Shown here: positions 17,379-26,595 of the stretch, piece by piece
How the letters are laid out: the number at the start of each line of letters is the position of its first letter
Position numbering within the stretch: the stretch's first letter is position 1
Assembly (NCBI RefSeq): GCF_024748695.1
Contig: NZ_CP087176.1
Coordinates: 4,209,501 to 4,273,500 of the forward strand
DNA length: 64,000 nucleotides
Origin: Pseudomonas sp. B21-040
GTDB lineage: Bacteria > Pseudomonadota > Gammaproteobacteria > Pseudomonadales > Pseudomonadaceae
Direction of reading: 5' to 3'
Notes under the pieces: generated by a model
The model's database searches: none
Seen by the model: the letters and a program-made list of their open reading frames with translations, nothing else
What the model was told of the DNA's origin: nothing
Translations under genes and position numbers: made by a program

Positions 17379-17687
17379 ATGCGCACTCAATCACAACTGG
17401 AAAAGATTGATGAGGATCTCTCCTTGAGAACTTTTGACCTGATTCGCGATGCCGTTTTGCCCGACTTCCGTGACCGGGTGGCCGACTACCTGATCCAGTA
17501 CGAAAGCGTTCTGTTGGGCGAAAACGCGTCCGACCCGGAGCTTGTCCGAGACACCGCCCATCAGTTGCGCGGTTATTTACGCGGGTTGAACACCATGCGG
17601 GTGTTGGGCATGGCGGATTGGGAGGAGCTGGATCGCAGGGTGGTGAATACGTGGCTTCAGCAACTGGACAAACACGGGCTCGAATAG
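17379..17687 (+). CDS. Small hypothetical protein
   Basis: An acidic 102-residue protein starting MRTQSQLEKIDEDL. It appears all-helical, with VADYLIQYESVLLGE and LRGYLRGLNTMRVLGMADWE as possible helical elements. The frame extends upstream to 17283, but that part has poor coding character, so the internal start is preferred with low certainty. There is no signal peptide or membrane segment. I do not recognise the family. It lies alone between a lipoprotein gene and pcaQ. Confidence 0.55.
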   Translation: MRTQSQLEKIDEDLSLRTFDLIRDAVLPDFRDRVADYLIQYESVLLGENASDPELVRDTAHQLRGYLRGLNTMRVLGMADWEELDRRVVNTWLQQLDKHGLE

Positions 17688-17778
17688 CGACATTAAAACA
17701 GCGCAGCTCCGTATAGCTGCTCTAACGCTTCGCATCCAGCACTAATGGGTGCCATACCAAGAAGGCAGAGCACCCCGA

Positions 17779-18708
17779 TTGAACATCGATACCCGCATCA
17801 AATTCCGTCATCTGGTGTGTTTTCTCGAGGTGGCGCGCCAGGGCAGCCTCGCACGTGCTTGCGACAAGTTGGCAATCAGCCAACCGGCACTGTCCAAGAC
17901 GCTAAAGGAACTGGAAACCCTGCTGGAAGCCACACTGTTTGAACGGGGTAAAAAAGGCTCGACGCTGACCGAATCCGGCGTGGCTTTTTTGCGATACGCA
18001 GGACCGAGCGTGCAATCGCTGCGCGAAGGGGTTAACAGTTTGCGCTCCGGTGTACATGAGCCCATTACCGTGCAGCTCGGCGTACTGTCCACTGTCGAAA
18101 GTCAGTTGGTGCCTGAAGTTGTCTGCCGTTTACACGACAGGCACCCCGCATTGGTGGTCAGTGTCGTGACCGGGCCAAGTGCCTATTTGCTGTCCCGACT
18201 GCGTGTCGGTGAACTGGATCTGGTGGTGGGCAGAATGACCGATAGCCCCTTTATTTTCGGGCTGGCGTTCGAACATCTCTACAGCGAGTCCATGACCCTG
18301 GTGGTCCGCACTGGCCATCCGGTGCTCGCCGATCCAGCGGGGCATCAAAACCTCGAACGCTATCCGCTGGTATTGCCGTCGGCGGGGACCACCATCCGCC
18401 AGTTCGCCGACAGTCTGTTTGTGCAACACGGGATAACGCCTTCACGCCAACGCCTGGAAACCTTGTCGGTAGCCCTGAGCCGGCGCTACGTACAATGCAG
18501 TCAGGCCATCTGGGTCGCACCACTTGATGCGGTCAGGCAGGATTTGCGGCAAGGAGAGTTGGTGGAGCTGGATCTGGGGATGCGTGAGCCAGGCGGTTCC
18601 GTGGGGCTATGCACAAACCCTGCGTTGCCGGTGACACCCGCGGCGCAATGGTGCGTGGAGGCCTTGCGCGAGGTTGGCCAGGAATATCGTGACGGAGAAT
18701 ATCCATAA
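17779..18708 (+). CDS. pcaQ: LysR-family activator of protocatechuate genes
   Basis: A LysR regulator of 309 residues if it starts at TTG 17779 (NIDTRIKFRHLVCFLEVARQ follows), or 319 from GTG 17749. GAAGGCAG lies upstream of the TTG start and the family usually begins with RIKFRHL, so the TTG is favoured. The helix-turn-helix is ACDKLAISQPALSKTLKELE. Protocatechuate 3,4-dioxygenase genes follow on the same strand after 122 bases. PcaQ proteins activate pcaHG in rhizobia and pseudomonads, often from a divergent position; here it is tandem. Confidence 0.85.
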   Translation: MNIDTRIKFRHLVCFLEVARQGSLARACDKLAISQPALSKTLKELETLLEATLFERGKKGSTLTESGVAFLRYAGPSVQSLREGVNSLRSGVHEPITVQLGVLSTVESQLVPEVVCRLHDRHPALVVSVVTGPSAYLLSRLRVGELDLVVGRMTDSPFIFGLAFEHLYSESMTLVVRTGHPVLADPAGHQNLERYPLVLPSAGTTIRQFADSLFVQHGITPSRQRLETLSVALSRRYVQCSQAIWVAPLDAVRQDLRQGELVELDLGMREPGGSVGLCTNPALPVTPAAQWCVEALREVGQEYRDGEYP

Positions 18709-18720
18709 CCATTTGGACAT
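18705..18720 (+). promoter_or_regulatory. Possible PcaQ binding site upstream of pcaH
   Basis: ATAACC-ATTT-GGACAT matches the left half and the GG of the PcaQ site known from Sinorhizobium and Agrobacterium (ATAACC-N4-GGTTAA). It overlaps the end of pcaQ and lies 110 bases upstream of pcaH, a suitable place for activation. Confidence 0.4.
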
Positions 18721-18830
18721 GAATAAGGTCGTTTTTTTCAATTTTGGGTTGGGCCGCATCAGCGGAAACTGGGTGTCGAGTCGCTGCCAACGCAGTCTCT
18801 GCCTCCAACCATAACAATAGGAAAAACGAC

Positions 18831-19550
18831 ATGTCTGATGCGCACGACAGCCGCTTCGTCATCCGTGACCGTAATTGGCATCCCAAAGCCCTGACACCGG
18901 ACTACAAGACATCCATCCTGCGATCTCCCCGCCAGGCACTGGTAAGCATCCCCCAGTCATTATCCGAAACCAGCGGCCCGGATTTTTCCCATCTGAAGCT
19001 GGGTCAGCACGATAACGATCTGCTGTTGAACTTCAATCATGGTGGCCTGCCGATCGGAGAGCGAATCATCGTCGCAGGTCGAGTGTGTGATCAGTACGGC
19101 AAGCCGATCCCTCACACGTTGGTGGAGATGTGGCAGGCCAATGCCGGCGGCCGTTATCGGCATAAAAAAGACAGTTACCTGGCCCCCCTTGACCCGAATT
19201 TCGGCGGGGTTGGCCGAGCGTTGACGGACCGCGATGGCAACTACAGTTTCCGCACCGTCAAACCCGGCCCCTACCCATGGCGCAACGGCCCCAACGATTG
19301 GCGACCGGCCCATATCCACGTCTCCATCAGTGGCCCGTCAATTGCCACGCGTTTGATTACTCAGCTGTATTTCGAAGGTGATCCGCTCATCCCGATGTGC
19401 CCCATCGTCAAGTCGATTTCGAATCAGGAAGCGGTGCAGAGTTTGATCGCCAAGCTGGATATGAGCATGGCCAATCCAATGGATTGCCTGGCTTATCGTT
19501 TTGATATCGTCCTGCGCGGCCAGCGCAAGACCCACTTCGAAAACCGCTGA
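18831..19550 (+). CDS. pcaH: Protocatechuate 3,4-dioxygenase, beta subunit
   Basis: A 239-residue intradiol dioxygenase subunit that carries the non-haem Fe(III) and opens protocatechuate to beta-carboxy-cis,cis-muconate. The iron ligands are visible at expected spacing: Tyr109 (GRYRHK), Tyr148 (GPYPWRNG) and His161/His163 (PAHIHVSI). The start MSDAHDSRF follows ATAGGAAAAA; the longer frame from 18744 lacks a ribosome site. It is followed by pcaG after 12 bases, forming the usual alpha/beta pair. Confidence 0.96.
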   Translation: MSDAHDSRFVIRDRNWHPKALTPDYKTSILRSPRQALVSIPQSLSETSGPDFSHLKLGQHDNDLLLNFNHGGLPIGERIIVAGRVCDQYGKPIPHTLVEMWQANAGGRYRHKKDSYLAPLDPNFGGVGRALTDRDGNYSFRTVKPGPYPWRNGPNDWRPAHIHVSISGPSIATRLITQLYFEGDPLIPMCPIVKSISNQEAVQSLIAKLDMSMANPMDCLAYRFDIVLRGQRKTHFENR

Positions 19551-19562
19551 GGAGGCCTGCAC

Positions 19563-20165
19563 ATGCCCGTTCAACTTCTGCCTGAAACCCCGTCGCAAAC
19601 GGCCGGCCCTTATGTCCATATCGGCTTGGCGCTGGAGGCTGCCGGCAACGCGCCGCGCGAACAGGAAATCTGGAACCACATGGCTAAACCTGACGCGCCA
19701 GGTGAGCACATTTTATTGATGGGCCAGGTGTATGACGGCAACGGCCACCTGATTCGTGACGCGTTTCTGGAGTTCTGGCAGGCGAATCACGAAGGCGACT
19801 TCGACACGGCTTACGACCTGGAAAAACCCTTCAACTGTTTTGGCCGCACCGCCACGACAGATATCGGTGAATGGACGATCAAAACCATCAAGCCGGGCAC
19901 GCTGAAAAATGCCTCAGGCGTTGCCATGGCCGCGCATATCAACGTGGCGCTGTTTGCCCGGGGTATCAACATCCACTTGCAGACCCGCCTGTACTTCGAC
20001 GATGAACCCGAGGCGAATGCCGTGGACCCCGTATTGAATCTGATAGAACAACCCCATCGGCGCGAATCCCTGATTGCCAGGCGCTGTACCGTTGATGGCA
20101 AGTTGGCCTACCGCTTCGACATTCATGTGCAAGGCGAATCGGAAACGGTGTTCTTCGACTTCTAA
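19563..20165 (+). CDS. pcaG: Protocatechuate 3,4-dioxygenase, alpha subunit
   Basis: A 200-residue partner of PcaH. LPETPSQTAGPYVHIGLALE at the N-terminus and AAHINVALFARG are typical of the alpha subunit, which lacks the full iron-ligand set and shapes the active site. A GAGGAGG ribosome site precedes the ATG. No other pca ring-cleavage genes (pcaBDC, pcaIJF) lie in the window, so the downstream beta-ketoadipate steps are encoded elsewhere. Confidence 0.95.
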   Translation: MPVQLLPETPSQTAGPYVHIGLALEAAGNAPREQEIWNHMAKPDAPGEHILLMGQVYDGNGHLIRDAFLEFWQANHEGDFDTAYDLEKPFNCFGRTATTDIGEWTIKTIKPGTLKNASGVAMAAHINVALFARGINIHLQTRLYFDDEPEANAVDPVLNLIEQPHRRESLIARRCTVDGKLAYRFDIHVQGESETVFFDF

Positions 20166-20174
20166 CGATGCAGG

Positions 20175-20207
20175 CACGGTGTTGAGATGCAAACGCTCAA
20201 CACCGTG
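20175..20207. terminator. Terminator hairpin between pcaG and the convergent transporter
   Basis: CACGGTGTTGAG pairs perfectly with CTCAACACCGTG (12 bp) over a 9-base loop. It lies 10 bases after the pcaG stop and 16 bases from the end of the convergent transporter gene, so it probably serves both. Confidence 0.8.
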
Positions 20208-20222
20208 GGCATTTTCCCCTGT

Positions 20223-21614
20223 TCATGCTCGCTGCAACACCGCCTCACCCGCCTTCGGTGGCAATCGCCGGTTGTCCAGCAAAGCAATCCCTGCAATCAC
20301 CGCCACACACAGGAACGTCAGCTGAAAGTCGACCGTCTCTGCGTGGCCGTTATTGCCATGAATGTTCATCGCGAGCCGTAGCAGCAGCGCCCCCGTGGCA
20401 ACCCCCATCGCCATGCTCAGCTGGAAGAACATACTGAACAGGGTCGACGCATCGCTCATCTGCTCCTTTGGGACATCGGCAAAACCCAACGTGTTGAACG
20501 CGGTGAATTGCATGGACCGTGACAAGCCACCGACAAACAGAATGAACAAGACCAACGCCCAACTCATGCGCTCATCCAGCAACGCACAGGCCGCGATGGC
20601 CATTACGCCGAGGATGCCGTTGATCATCAGCACCGGGCGAAATCCGAAGCGTTGCATCACCCTCGTGGTGAACGGCTTCATGGCCAGATTGCCCGCAAAG
20701 ACAGCCAACACCAGTAACCCCGCATCCAACGCAGAAAGACCGAAGGCCAGTTGAAACATCAGCGGCAGGAGAAACGGCAAGGTGCTGATGGCGATCCGAA
20801 AAATCGACCCGCCACACAGACAGACACTGAAGGTGCGGACTCCCAAGACATCCAGCGCCAGTAACGGTTGGTCCTGCCGACGCAGATGTCGCCAGGCTAA
20901 GACACCGAGCATCACGCCTGCGCAACCGAGTGACAGTGCCGGCCACACATTGGCACGGCTTTGCCCCAGCAGCTCGACACCAAACAGCAGCGCGGCGCTG
21001 GCGCCAGCAACGAGCAGAAAACCACTGAAATCGAAAGACCGGGCAATGACAGGGTCTCGCTTGGGAATCAAGACGAGCGCGGCAATCATGGCCAACACGC
21101 CCAGCGGAAGATTGAGGTAGAAAATCCACGGCCAGGAAGCGTGGGTGACGATGAAACCACCCAACGGGGGGCCAAGAACCGGCGCGACCAGACCGGGCCA
21201 GGTAATCACAGAGATAGCCCGCACGAGGTCTTTCTTCTCGGTCGTACGAAGCACTGCCAGGCGCCCGACCGGTACCATCATCGCTCCGCTGATGCCCTGC
21301 AGCACGCGCGCGGCGACAAAGGTTGGCAGGCTGTCACTCAACCCACACAGCAATGAAGACAGACAAAACAGCACGATCGCCGAACTGAATATAAAGCGTG
21401 AACCGAAGCGATCAGCCAGCCAGCCGCTGATGGGGATGAACACCGCAACCGCGAGCATATAGACGCTCATGCCAATGTTCACATCCACCGCCGGCACACC
21501 AAACGTCCTGGCCATGTCAGGCAGCGCGGTCGCGATCACGGTGGCGTCGAGATTCTCCATAAAGAACGTGACCGCTACCAACAGGGCAATCAACGTTGAG
21601 CGGCGTTGAGACAT
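20223..21614 (-). CDS. DHA2-family (EmrB/QacA-like) major facilitator transporter
   Basis: A 463-residue multi-helix membrane protein. FMENLDATVIATALPDMA in helix 1 and GWLADRFGSR in the loop between helices 2 and 3 are DHA2 drug:H+ antiporter landmarks, and GLVAPVLGPPLGG is the antiporter motif C. It probably exports a toxic or aromatic compound. It lies convergent with pcaHG and downstream, on the same strand, of a LysR gene (gap 82 bases). No membrane fusion partner is adjacent, so it may work alone. Confidence 0.88.
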   Translation of the reverse strand: MSQRRSTLIALLVAVTFFMENLDATVIATALPDMARTFGVPAVDVNIGMSVYMLAVAVFIPISGWLADRFGSRFIFSSAIVLFCLSSLLCGLSDSLPTFVAARVLQGISGAMMVPVGRLAVLRTTEKKDLVRAISVITWPGLVAPVLGPPLGGFIVTHASWPWIFYLNLPLGVLAMIAALVLIPKRDPVIARSFDFSGFLLVAGASAALLFGVELLGQSRANVWPALSLGCAGVMLGVLAWRHLRRQDQPLLALDVLGVRTFSVCLCGGSIFRIAISTLPFLLPLMFQLAFGLSALDAGLLVLAVFAGNLAMKPFTTRVMQRFGFRPVLMINGILGVMAIAACALLDERMSWALVLFILFVGGLSRSMQFTAFNTLGFADVPKEQMSDASTLFSMFFQLSMAMGVATGALLLRLAMNIHGNNGHAETVDFQLTFLCVAVIAGIALLDNRRLPPKAGEAVLQRA

Positions 21615-21696
21615 GGGTCATCCCGGATCAGCCAAGGCATTGGCCGACACTTTACTATCGAAAACGAATGAAAGTCGAAAGGCCCTTAGGGCAAGG

Positions 21697-22581
21697 TTAC
21701 CCCCACCCATGAGCCTCCTCGATAAAATGCAGCACCGCACTGGAACGCTCGTCAATTCGTGAAATCAGCGACAGTTCACTGACCATCTCCGGCTGATCCA
21801 GCGGCACTATCCGTATGCCAGGCATGGTTAACCGGGTCATGGTTTCCGGCACGATGCTAAGGCCGATGCCGGCTGCGACCAGTCCAGGAATACTCATCAG
21901 CGACGGTACGTACATGATGTTTTTGGGATGCAGTTGATTTTGCCGGCAGGCCTGGAGTGTGTGAGACGTCAGACCAATGCCGGCAACGTCCTGAAGAAAT
22001 ACGAACTTCTCGTGCCGCAACGTCGCGAGTTCACCGGTAAAACTTTCCGCCAATTCATGGTTGTCCGGGATCAACAGAACGAGCCTGGACTGGCTGAAAT
22101 GGTGGGTGCGCAACCGGTCGGGCAGGTGATCCTTGAACACCCTGGCAAAGGCCAGGTCGAGTTTATGATCGAGCAACATGTCGAACTGCATACGAATACC
22201 CGCATCCACCAGCGACACTTTGACCTCGGGAAACGAGCTGAAGTAATGGCGCAGCAGTTGCGGCAAATTGGCCTCGAACAACGCCGAGTGGTAACCGATG
22301 TTGATCTCGCCCACTTCTCCACGCCGGGCACGTCGCGCCGCTGCCGCCGCCAGTTCACTGGAATCGATGGATTGGCGCGCGTGAGGCAGAAACGCCTCGC
22401 CAGCAGCCGTCAACGTCACACCGCGATTTTCCCGGCGAAACAGTGCCAGGCCCAGTTCGGACTCAAGCGTGCGCATCAATTGGCTGAGTGCCGGTTGGGC
22501 AATGCCCAACTGCTCGGCAGCCCGGCTGAAGTGTTGCAGGTCGGCCGCCACGACAAAGGCTTTCAGGTGACGCAGTTCCAT
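21697..22581 (-). CDS. LysR-family regulator (CatR/BenM type)
   Basis: A 294-residue LysR protein with the N-terminal sequence MELRHLKAFVVAADLQHFSR and helix-turn-helix LGIAQPALSQLMRTLE, as in regulators of aromatic degradation. It is divergent from the MHS transporter-aroQ-porin set (151 bases between), its likely targets. Within the gap TTATC-N8-GATAA (22612-22629) is a candidate operator. The ligand could be an aromatic or hydroaromatic acid; this is inference from the neighbours. Confidence 0.86.
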   Translation of the reverse strand: MELRHLKAFVVAADLQHFSRAAEQLGIAQPALSQLMRTLESELGLALFRRENRGVTLTAAGEAFLPHARQSIDSSELAAAAARRARRGEVGEINIGYHSALFEANLPQLLRHYFSSFPEVKVSLVDAGIRMQFDMLLDHKLDLAFARVFKDHLPDRLRTHHFSQSRLVLLIPDNHELAESFTGELATLRHEKFVFLQDVAGIGLTSHTLQACRQNQLHPKNIMYVPSLMSIPGLVAAGIGLSIVPETMTRLTMPGIRIVPLDQPEMVSELSLISRIDERSSAVLHFIEEAHGWG

Positions 22582-22732
22582 AAGGCTTATCCATAAGGCT
22601 GGCTTATTAATTTATCTGGATTTCGATAATTATTCTGCAAGCAGGATGCGCTAACGTCTACTCACTTCGACGCGTCCTGCCAAAGCCTTTGCCCGAGCAG
22701 GATCGTGTGGGTAATCCATAACCATAAAAACA

Positions 22733-24103
22733 ATGACGAGCACCTCTATGAGCACGACCAGTAACGAGACTCATGATTTGCGCATGCCTCGCAAAGCAGT
22801 GACCGCCGCGACCATTGGCACCGCCCTGGAATGGTTTGACTTCACGCTGTATGGCGCGGTGTCGGCGACCATTTTGCCCAAGTTGTTCTTCCCGGCCATG
22901 GAGCCGACCGCGGGGCTGCTGGCTTCGCTGGCGACGTTCGGCGTTGGCCTGGCAGCGCGGCCACTGGGTGCCATCACCTGCGGTTACCTGGGTGACAAAC
23001 TCGGTCGACGCAACCTGATGCTGGCTACAGTGACCATGATGGGGTTGGCGTCGGTATTGATGGGCCTGTTGCCTACTTATGGCCAGGTGGGTATCTGGGC
23101 GCCGATCCTGCTGGTGCTGCTGCGGATCATTCAAGGCTTCGCGTTGGGCGGTGAGTCCACCGGGGCGCAACTGATGGCCCTGGAGCACGCATCCCCCGAA
23201 CGCCGAGGGCGTTATTCCGGCATGCTCGGGTTGTGTTCACCGCTCAGCCAGATATTGGCCAACGGTGTGTTGATGGGCCTGGCAGCGACGCTTTCAAGTG
23301 AGCAGTTTGAAAGTTTTGGCTGGCGAATCCCCTTCTTGATGAGTTTCGTACTGGTGGTGGTCGCGATTTTCATCCGGTTGAAGGTCGATGAAACCCCGGC
23401 GTTCGTGGCTCTGAAAAAGACGCCAGCGAAGAAAGAAAAAAGCCCGCTCAAATCCGCACTGGGCAGCCACTACAAAACCATCCTGCGCTTGATGCTGTTT
23501 TTCTGCTCGCCCGCTGCGCTGTTCTATTTGATCGTGATTTTTTCCCTGAGCTACCTGACCAAGCATCTGGGCATGAGCCAATCGATGGGCTTCATGTCCC
23601 TCATGGTCGCCAACGTCTGCGCGATTTTCGGTGCGCTAGCCGGTGGTTATCTGTCGGATCGCTGGGGCCGTAAAAAGGCGCTGGCCCTGGGCTCGTGCAT
23701 GACCTTGCTGATCCTGTTCGTCTACTTCCCGATCCTCAACACTCAAAACGTCACCGCGATCATGGCGATCATGGGGCTGTTTTTGGGCTTTACCCAGTTC
23801 CAGAGCGGCATCCAGCCGGTGGCATTCGCCGAAGCATTCCCGACCCAGGTCCGTTACTCCGGCTCCGCCCTGGCCTACACCGGCGCCAACCTGGTGATCG
23901 GTGGCCCGATGCCGATGATCGCGGTCTGGCTGATGAGCCAGTCGAACAACTCGCCGTGGCCATTGGTGACGCTGTGCGCCGTGATCAACCTGATCTCGCT
24001 GGCAATGATCGTCATCGGCCCTGAAACCCGCGGCGTCGACCTCAATGCCGTCGCCGCATCAGACGCTGTCGATACCACTTCTGCCGCCATTCTTTCCAAA
24101 TAA
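22733..24103 (+). CDS. MHS-family proton symporter, probably for quinate/shikimate-type acids
   Basis: A 456-residue metabolite:H+ symporter of the major facilitator superfamily. GTALEWFDFTLYGAV in helix 1, GDKLGRRNLM between helices 2 and 3 and GFALGGESTGAQ in helix 4 are typical of MHS. Two starts are possible, ATG 22733 or ATG 22748; neither has a clear ribosome site. The next gene encodes type II dehydroquinase and then an OprD porin, which suggests uptake of quinate, shikimate or a related acid. Confidence 0.87.
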   Translation: MTSTSMSTTSNETHDLRMPRKAVTAATIGTALEWFDFTLYGAVSATILPKLFFPAMEPTAGLLASLATFGVGLAARPLGAITCGYLGDKLGRRNLMLATVTMMGLASVLMGLLPTYGQVGIWAPILLVLLRIIQGFALGGESTGAQLMALEHASPERRGRYSGMLGLCSPLSQILANGVLMGLAATLSSEQFESFGWRIPFLMSFVLVVVAIFIRLKVDETPAFVALKKTPAKKEKSPLKSALGSHYKTILRLMLFFCSPAALFYLIVIFSLSYLTKHLGMSQSMGFMSLMVANVCAIFGALAGGYLSDRWGRKKALALGSCMTLLILFVYFPILNTQNVTAIMAIMGLFLGFTQFQSGIQPVAFAEAFPTQVRYSGSALAYTGANLVIGGPMPMIAVWLMSQSNNSPWPLVTLCAVINLISLAMIVIGPETRGVDLNAVAASDAVDTTSAAILSK

Positions 24104-24118
24104 CGCACCAGGACGACC

Positions 24119-24559
24119 ATGAACCGCACCGTCTTCATCCTTAACGGCCCTAACTTGAACTTGCTGGGTCGTCGTGAGCCGCACATTTACGGGCACACCA
24201 CGCTCGATCAAATCCGGCAACGTACAGAAATGCTGGCCGAGGAACTTGGCCTGGTATGCGACTTTCGCCAGACCAACCACGAGGGCGTGATGGTCGACTG
24301 GATTCAGGAGGCCTTCGAGCAAGGCGCGGCCTTGATCATCAACCCGGCCGGCTTTTCGTTTCACTCGATTCCGGTGCTGGACGCCCTGAAGTTGATCGAC
24401 GCACCACTGATTGAACTGCACCTGTCGAACATCCATGCACGGGACGAACTGCATCGCCACTCAATCATGTCTGGCGTAGTGAACGCGGTGATTTGCGGCA
24501 TGGGTGCGGACGGTTATCCCCTCGCACTCCGCGCCATTAATGACCTGCTGCGTCGCTAG
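24119..24559 (+). CDS. aroQ: 3-Dehydroquinate dehydratase, type II
   Basis: A 146-residue type II dehydroquinase that converts 3-dehydroquinate to 3-dehydroshikimate. FILNGPNLNLLGRREPHIYG (active-site Arg and Tyr), INPAGFSFHSIPVLDAL (His) and ELHLSNIHARDELHRHS are all present. Sixteen bases separate it from the transporter gene. With uptake genes on both sides, the role is likely catabolic (quinate to protocatechuate, feeding pcaHG 4 kb away) rather than aromatic biosynthesis. No quinate dehydrogenase or dehydroshikimate dehydratase is in the window. Confidence 0.94.
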   Translation: MNRTVFILNGPNLNLLGRREPHIYGHTTLDQIRQRTEMLAEELGLVCDFRQTNHEGVMVDWIQEAFEQGAALIINPAGFSFHSIPVLDALKLIDAPLIELHLSNIHARDELHRHSIMSGVVNAVICGMGADGYPLALRAINDLLRR

Positions 24560-24600
24560 TTGCCCACGCCCCGACACAGCTGATCGCTAGACGCTTACAC

Positions 24601-24634
24601 GGCGGCCTCCCGGCTGATGGTTGCCAGGGCCGCC
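24601..24634 (+). terminator. Hairpin after aroQ
   Basis: GGCGGCC (24601-24607) pairs with GGCCGCC (24628-24634) over a 20-base loop, and CCTGAATTTCAGG (24639-24651) is a further palindrome. No U-run is seen; it may attenuate rather than stop transcription into the porin gene. Confidence 0.4.
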
Positions 24635-24705
24635 TGCGCCTGAATTTCAGGTGTGGGCCACAAAAACCGCCAAAAAAAATAATAATTCACTGCGAGAAAA
24701 CCACC

Positions 24706-26001
24706 ATGCGCCACACTATTTTTCGCTGCAACGTACCTGCTCATTACTCATTGATCAGCCTGACCCTGGCACTCAGCGCCGGCTCGGCAGCAGTCGTTCA
24801 TGCCGACGAAAATAGCGGTTTTGTCGAGGGTGCTACCGCTACCCTCAATCTGCGCAACGCCTACATCAATCGCAACTTCGTCAATCCCGCCTACCCAAAC
24901 AGGGCCGCGCCACAGAACAAAGCCGAGGAGTGGACGCAAAACTTTATCCTCGATGCCCGCTCCGGCTATACCCAAGGCCCCATAGGGTTCGGTGTCGATG
25001 TACTGGGGCTTTATTCGCAAAAGCTCGACGGAGGCAAAGGCACGGGCGGCACGCAACTTCTGCCTATCCATGATGATGGGCGCCCTGCTGACAACTTTGG
25101 ACGCCTGGGCGTTGCCGCCAAGGCCAAGGTTTCAAAAACGGTGGTCAAAGTCGGCGAATGGGTCAGTACGCTGCCCATCCTGCGTTCAGATGATGGCCGT
25201 TCGTTGCCGCAAACCTTTCGTGGCGCTCAGATCACCTCCCAGGAAATTGGCGGGCTGGCGTTATATGGCGGTCAAATCAGGCAAAACAGCCCGCGCAACG
25301 ACGCCAGCATGGAAGACATGTCCATGAACGGCAAAGCGGCGTTTACTTCCGACCGTTTTAACTTCGGCGGCGGTGAATACACCTTCAACGACAAGCGCAC
25401 TACGGTTGGGCTCTGGTACGACGAACTCAAGGACATCTATCAGCAACAATACTTCAGCCTCAATCACAGCCAACCTGTGGGTGACTGGACACTGGGCGCC
25501 AATCTGGGCTTTTTCACCGGCAAGGAAAACGGTGCCAGCCTGGCCGGAGACATGGACAACAAAACAATGTTTGGCCTGTTATCTGCAAAACTGGGGGGCA
25601 GTACGTTTTATGTTGGCTTGCAAAAGCTGACCGGAGATACCGCGTGGATGCGGGTCAATGGTGCCAGTGGCGGCACGCTGGCGAACGACAGCTATAACTC
25701 CAGCTACGATAACGCCCAAGAGCATTCCTGGCAGGTTCGTCACGATTTCAATTTCGCCACCGTCGGCATCCCCGGACTCACCATGATGAATCGTTATTTG
25801 AGTGGCGATAACGTGCACACGGGTGCTTTCACCGATGGCAAGGAATGGGGTCGGGAGTCGGAACTGGCCTATGTCATTCAGTCTGGAGCCTTGAAAAACC
25901 TGAGCGTCAAATGGCGAAACTCCAGTATCCGGAAAAATTTCAGCACCAATGAATTTGACGAAAACCGGCTGTTTGTCAGCTACCCGATATCGTTGCTGTA
26001 A
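24706..26001 (+). CDS. OprD-family outer-membrane porin
   Basis: A 431-residue substrate-specific porin. The signal peptide ends at VVHADE. The mature start GFVEGATATLNLRNAYINR, then SGYTQGPIGFGVDVLGLYSQ and the C-terminal LFVSYPISLL, are typical OprD landmarks with a terminal aromatic-rich strand. It should pass a small acid across the outer membrane for the MHS transporter upstream. The leader contains AAAATAATAATT (about 24675-24687), a possible Hfq/Crc target. Confidence 0.92.
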   Translation: MRHTIFRCNVPAHYSLISLTLALSAGSAAVVHADENSGFVEGATATLNLRNAYINRNFVNPAYPNRAAPQNKAEEWTQNFILDARSGYTQGPIGFGVDVLGLYSQKLDGGKGTGGTQLLPIHDDGRPADNFGRLGVAAKAKVSKTVVKVGEWVSTLPILRSDDGRSLPQTFRGAQITSQEIGGLALYGGQIRQNSPRNDASMEDMSMNGKAAFTSDRFNFGGGEYTFNDKRTTVGLWYDELKDIYQQQYFSLNHSQPVGDWTLGANLGFFTGKENGASLAGDMDNKTMFGLLSAKLGGSTFYVGLQKLTGDTAWMRVNGASGGTLANDSYNSSYDNAQEHSWQVRHDFNFATVGIPGLTMMNRYLSGDNVHTGAFTDGKEWGRESELAYVIQSGALKNLSVKWRNSSIRKNFSTNEFDENRLFVSYPISLL

Positions 26002-26093
26002 GGCGACACACATAAACGCGCTGCAACTGACCGTTTTGGCAAGCCAAACCCGCCAGTAGCAGCCGCTTCAAGTGCAACCACAAATCCATCCCT

Positions 26094-26122
26094 GATAAAT
26101 CCCGTTGAGAACGGGATTTATC
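26094..26122. terminator. Terminator hairpin between OprD porin and a convergent small gene
   Basis: GATAAATCCCGTT pairs perfectly with AACGGGATTTATC (13 bp) over a GAG loop. It stands 8 bases from the end of the convergent gene and ends both transcription units. Confidence 0.85.
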
Positions 26123-26129
26123 TCAGCCA

Positions 26130-26393
26130 TCAATATTTGATGTCCCGAGCCGTGCGGCGTGTGTCCTGCTTGCTGCTGCGCTTGTCCTGGCGACAGTTTG
26201 CATTGCTCTTGTCATTGTCCTTGCGGCAATCATATTTGGTTTGACGTGCATCGGAGCGCCCTGTCTGCCTGGTATCCCGCGCTTCGCGCCGTTGCTCTCC
26301 CTGTTCAGTTGCGTACGCGGGCGCCGACACCCACTGCACACCAGCGGCGACAATCAGTGTCGCCAGGGCCATCAAGCAGTGCTTGCGAATCAT
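26130..26393 (-). CDS. Small secreted, highly charged protein of unknown function
   Basis: An 87-residue protein. A signal peptide (MIRKHCLMALATLIVAAGVQ, then SAPAYA) precedes a mature part made almost wholly of Arg, Lys, Asp, Gln and Thr, with repeated DTR/DAR/DKR units and two Cys (YDCRK, ANCRQ). The start follows GGAGGAAC, a very strong ribosome site. The composition suggests a disordered periplasmic protein, perhaps binding polyanions or nucleic acid. I do not recognise a named family. Confidence 0.8.
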   Translation of the reverse strand: MIRKHCLMALATLIVAAGVQWVSAPAYATEQGEQRREARDTRQTGRSDARQTKYDCRKDNDKSNANCRQDKRSSKQDTRRTARDIKY

Positions 26394-26595
26394 GATGTTC
26401 CTCCAATTCAAAAACACTCGGTCGTCTCGCTCGCCAATCAGTCCCCTCGCCGAGGATGTCCAGGGGAAAGTCTTCTTGCATCCTTCATTCTCAACCACCC
26501 AACCGGTGTAGCACCTGAAATCCGACGATAGGACCACTTAGACCGTCCTGCAAGGCGAGACGGTCGTTGATAGCCGCCAAAATCAAGCGTTACGC

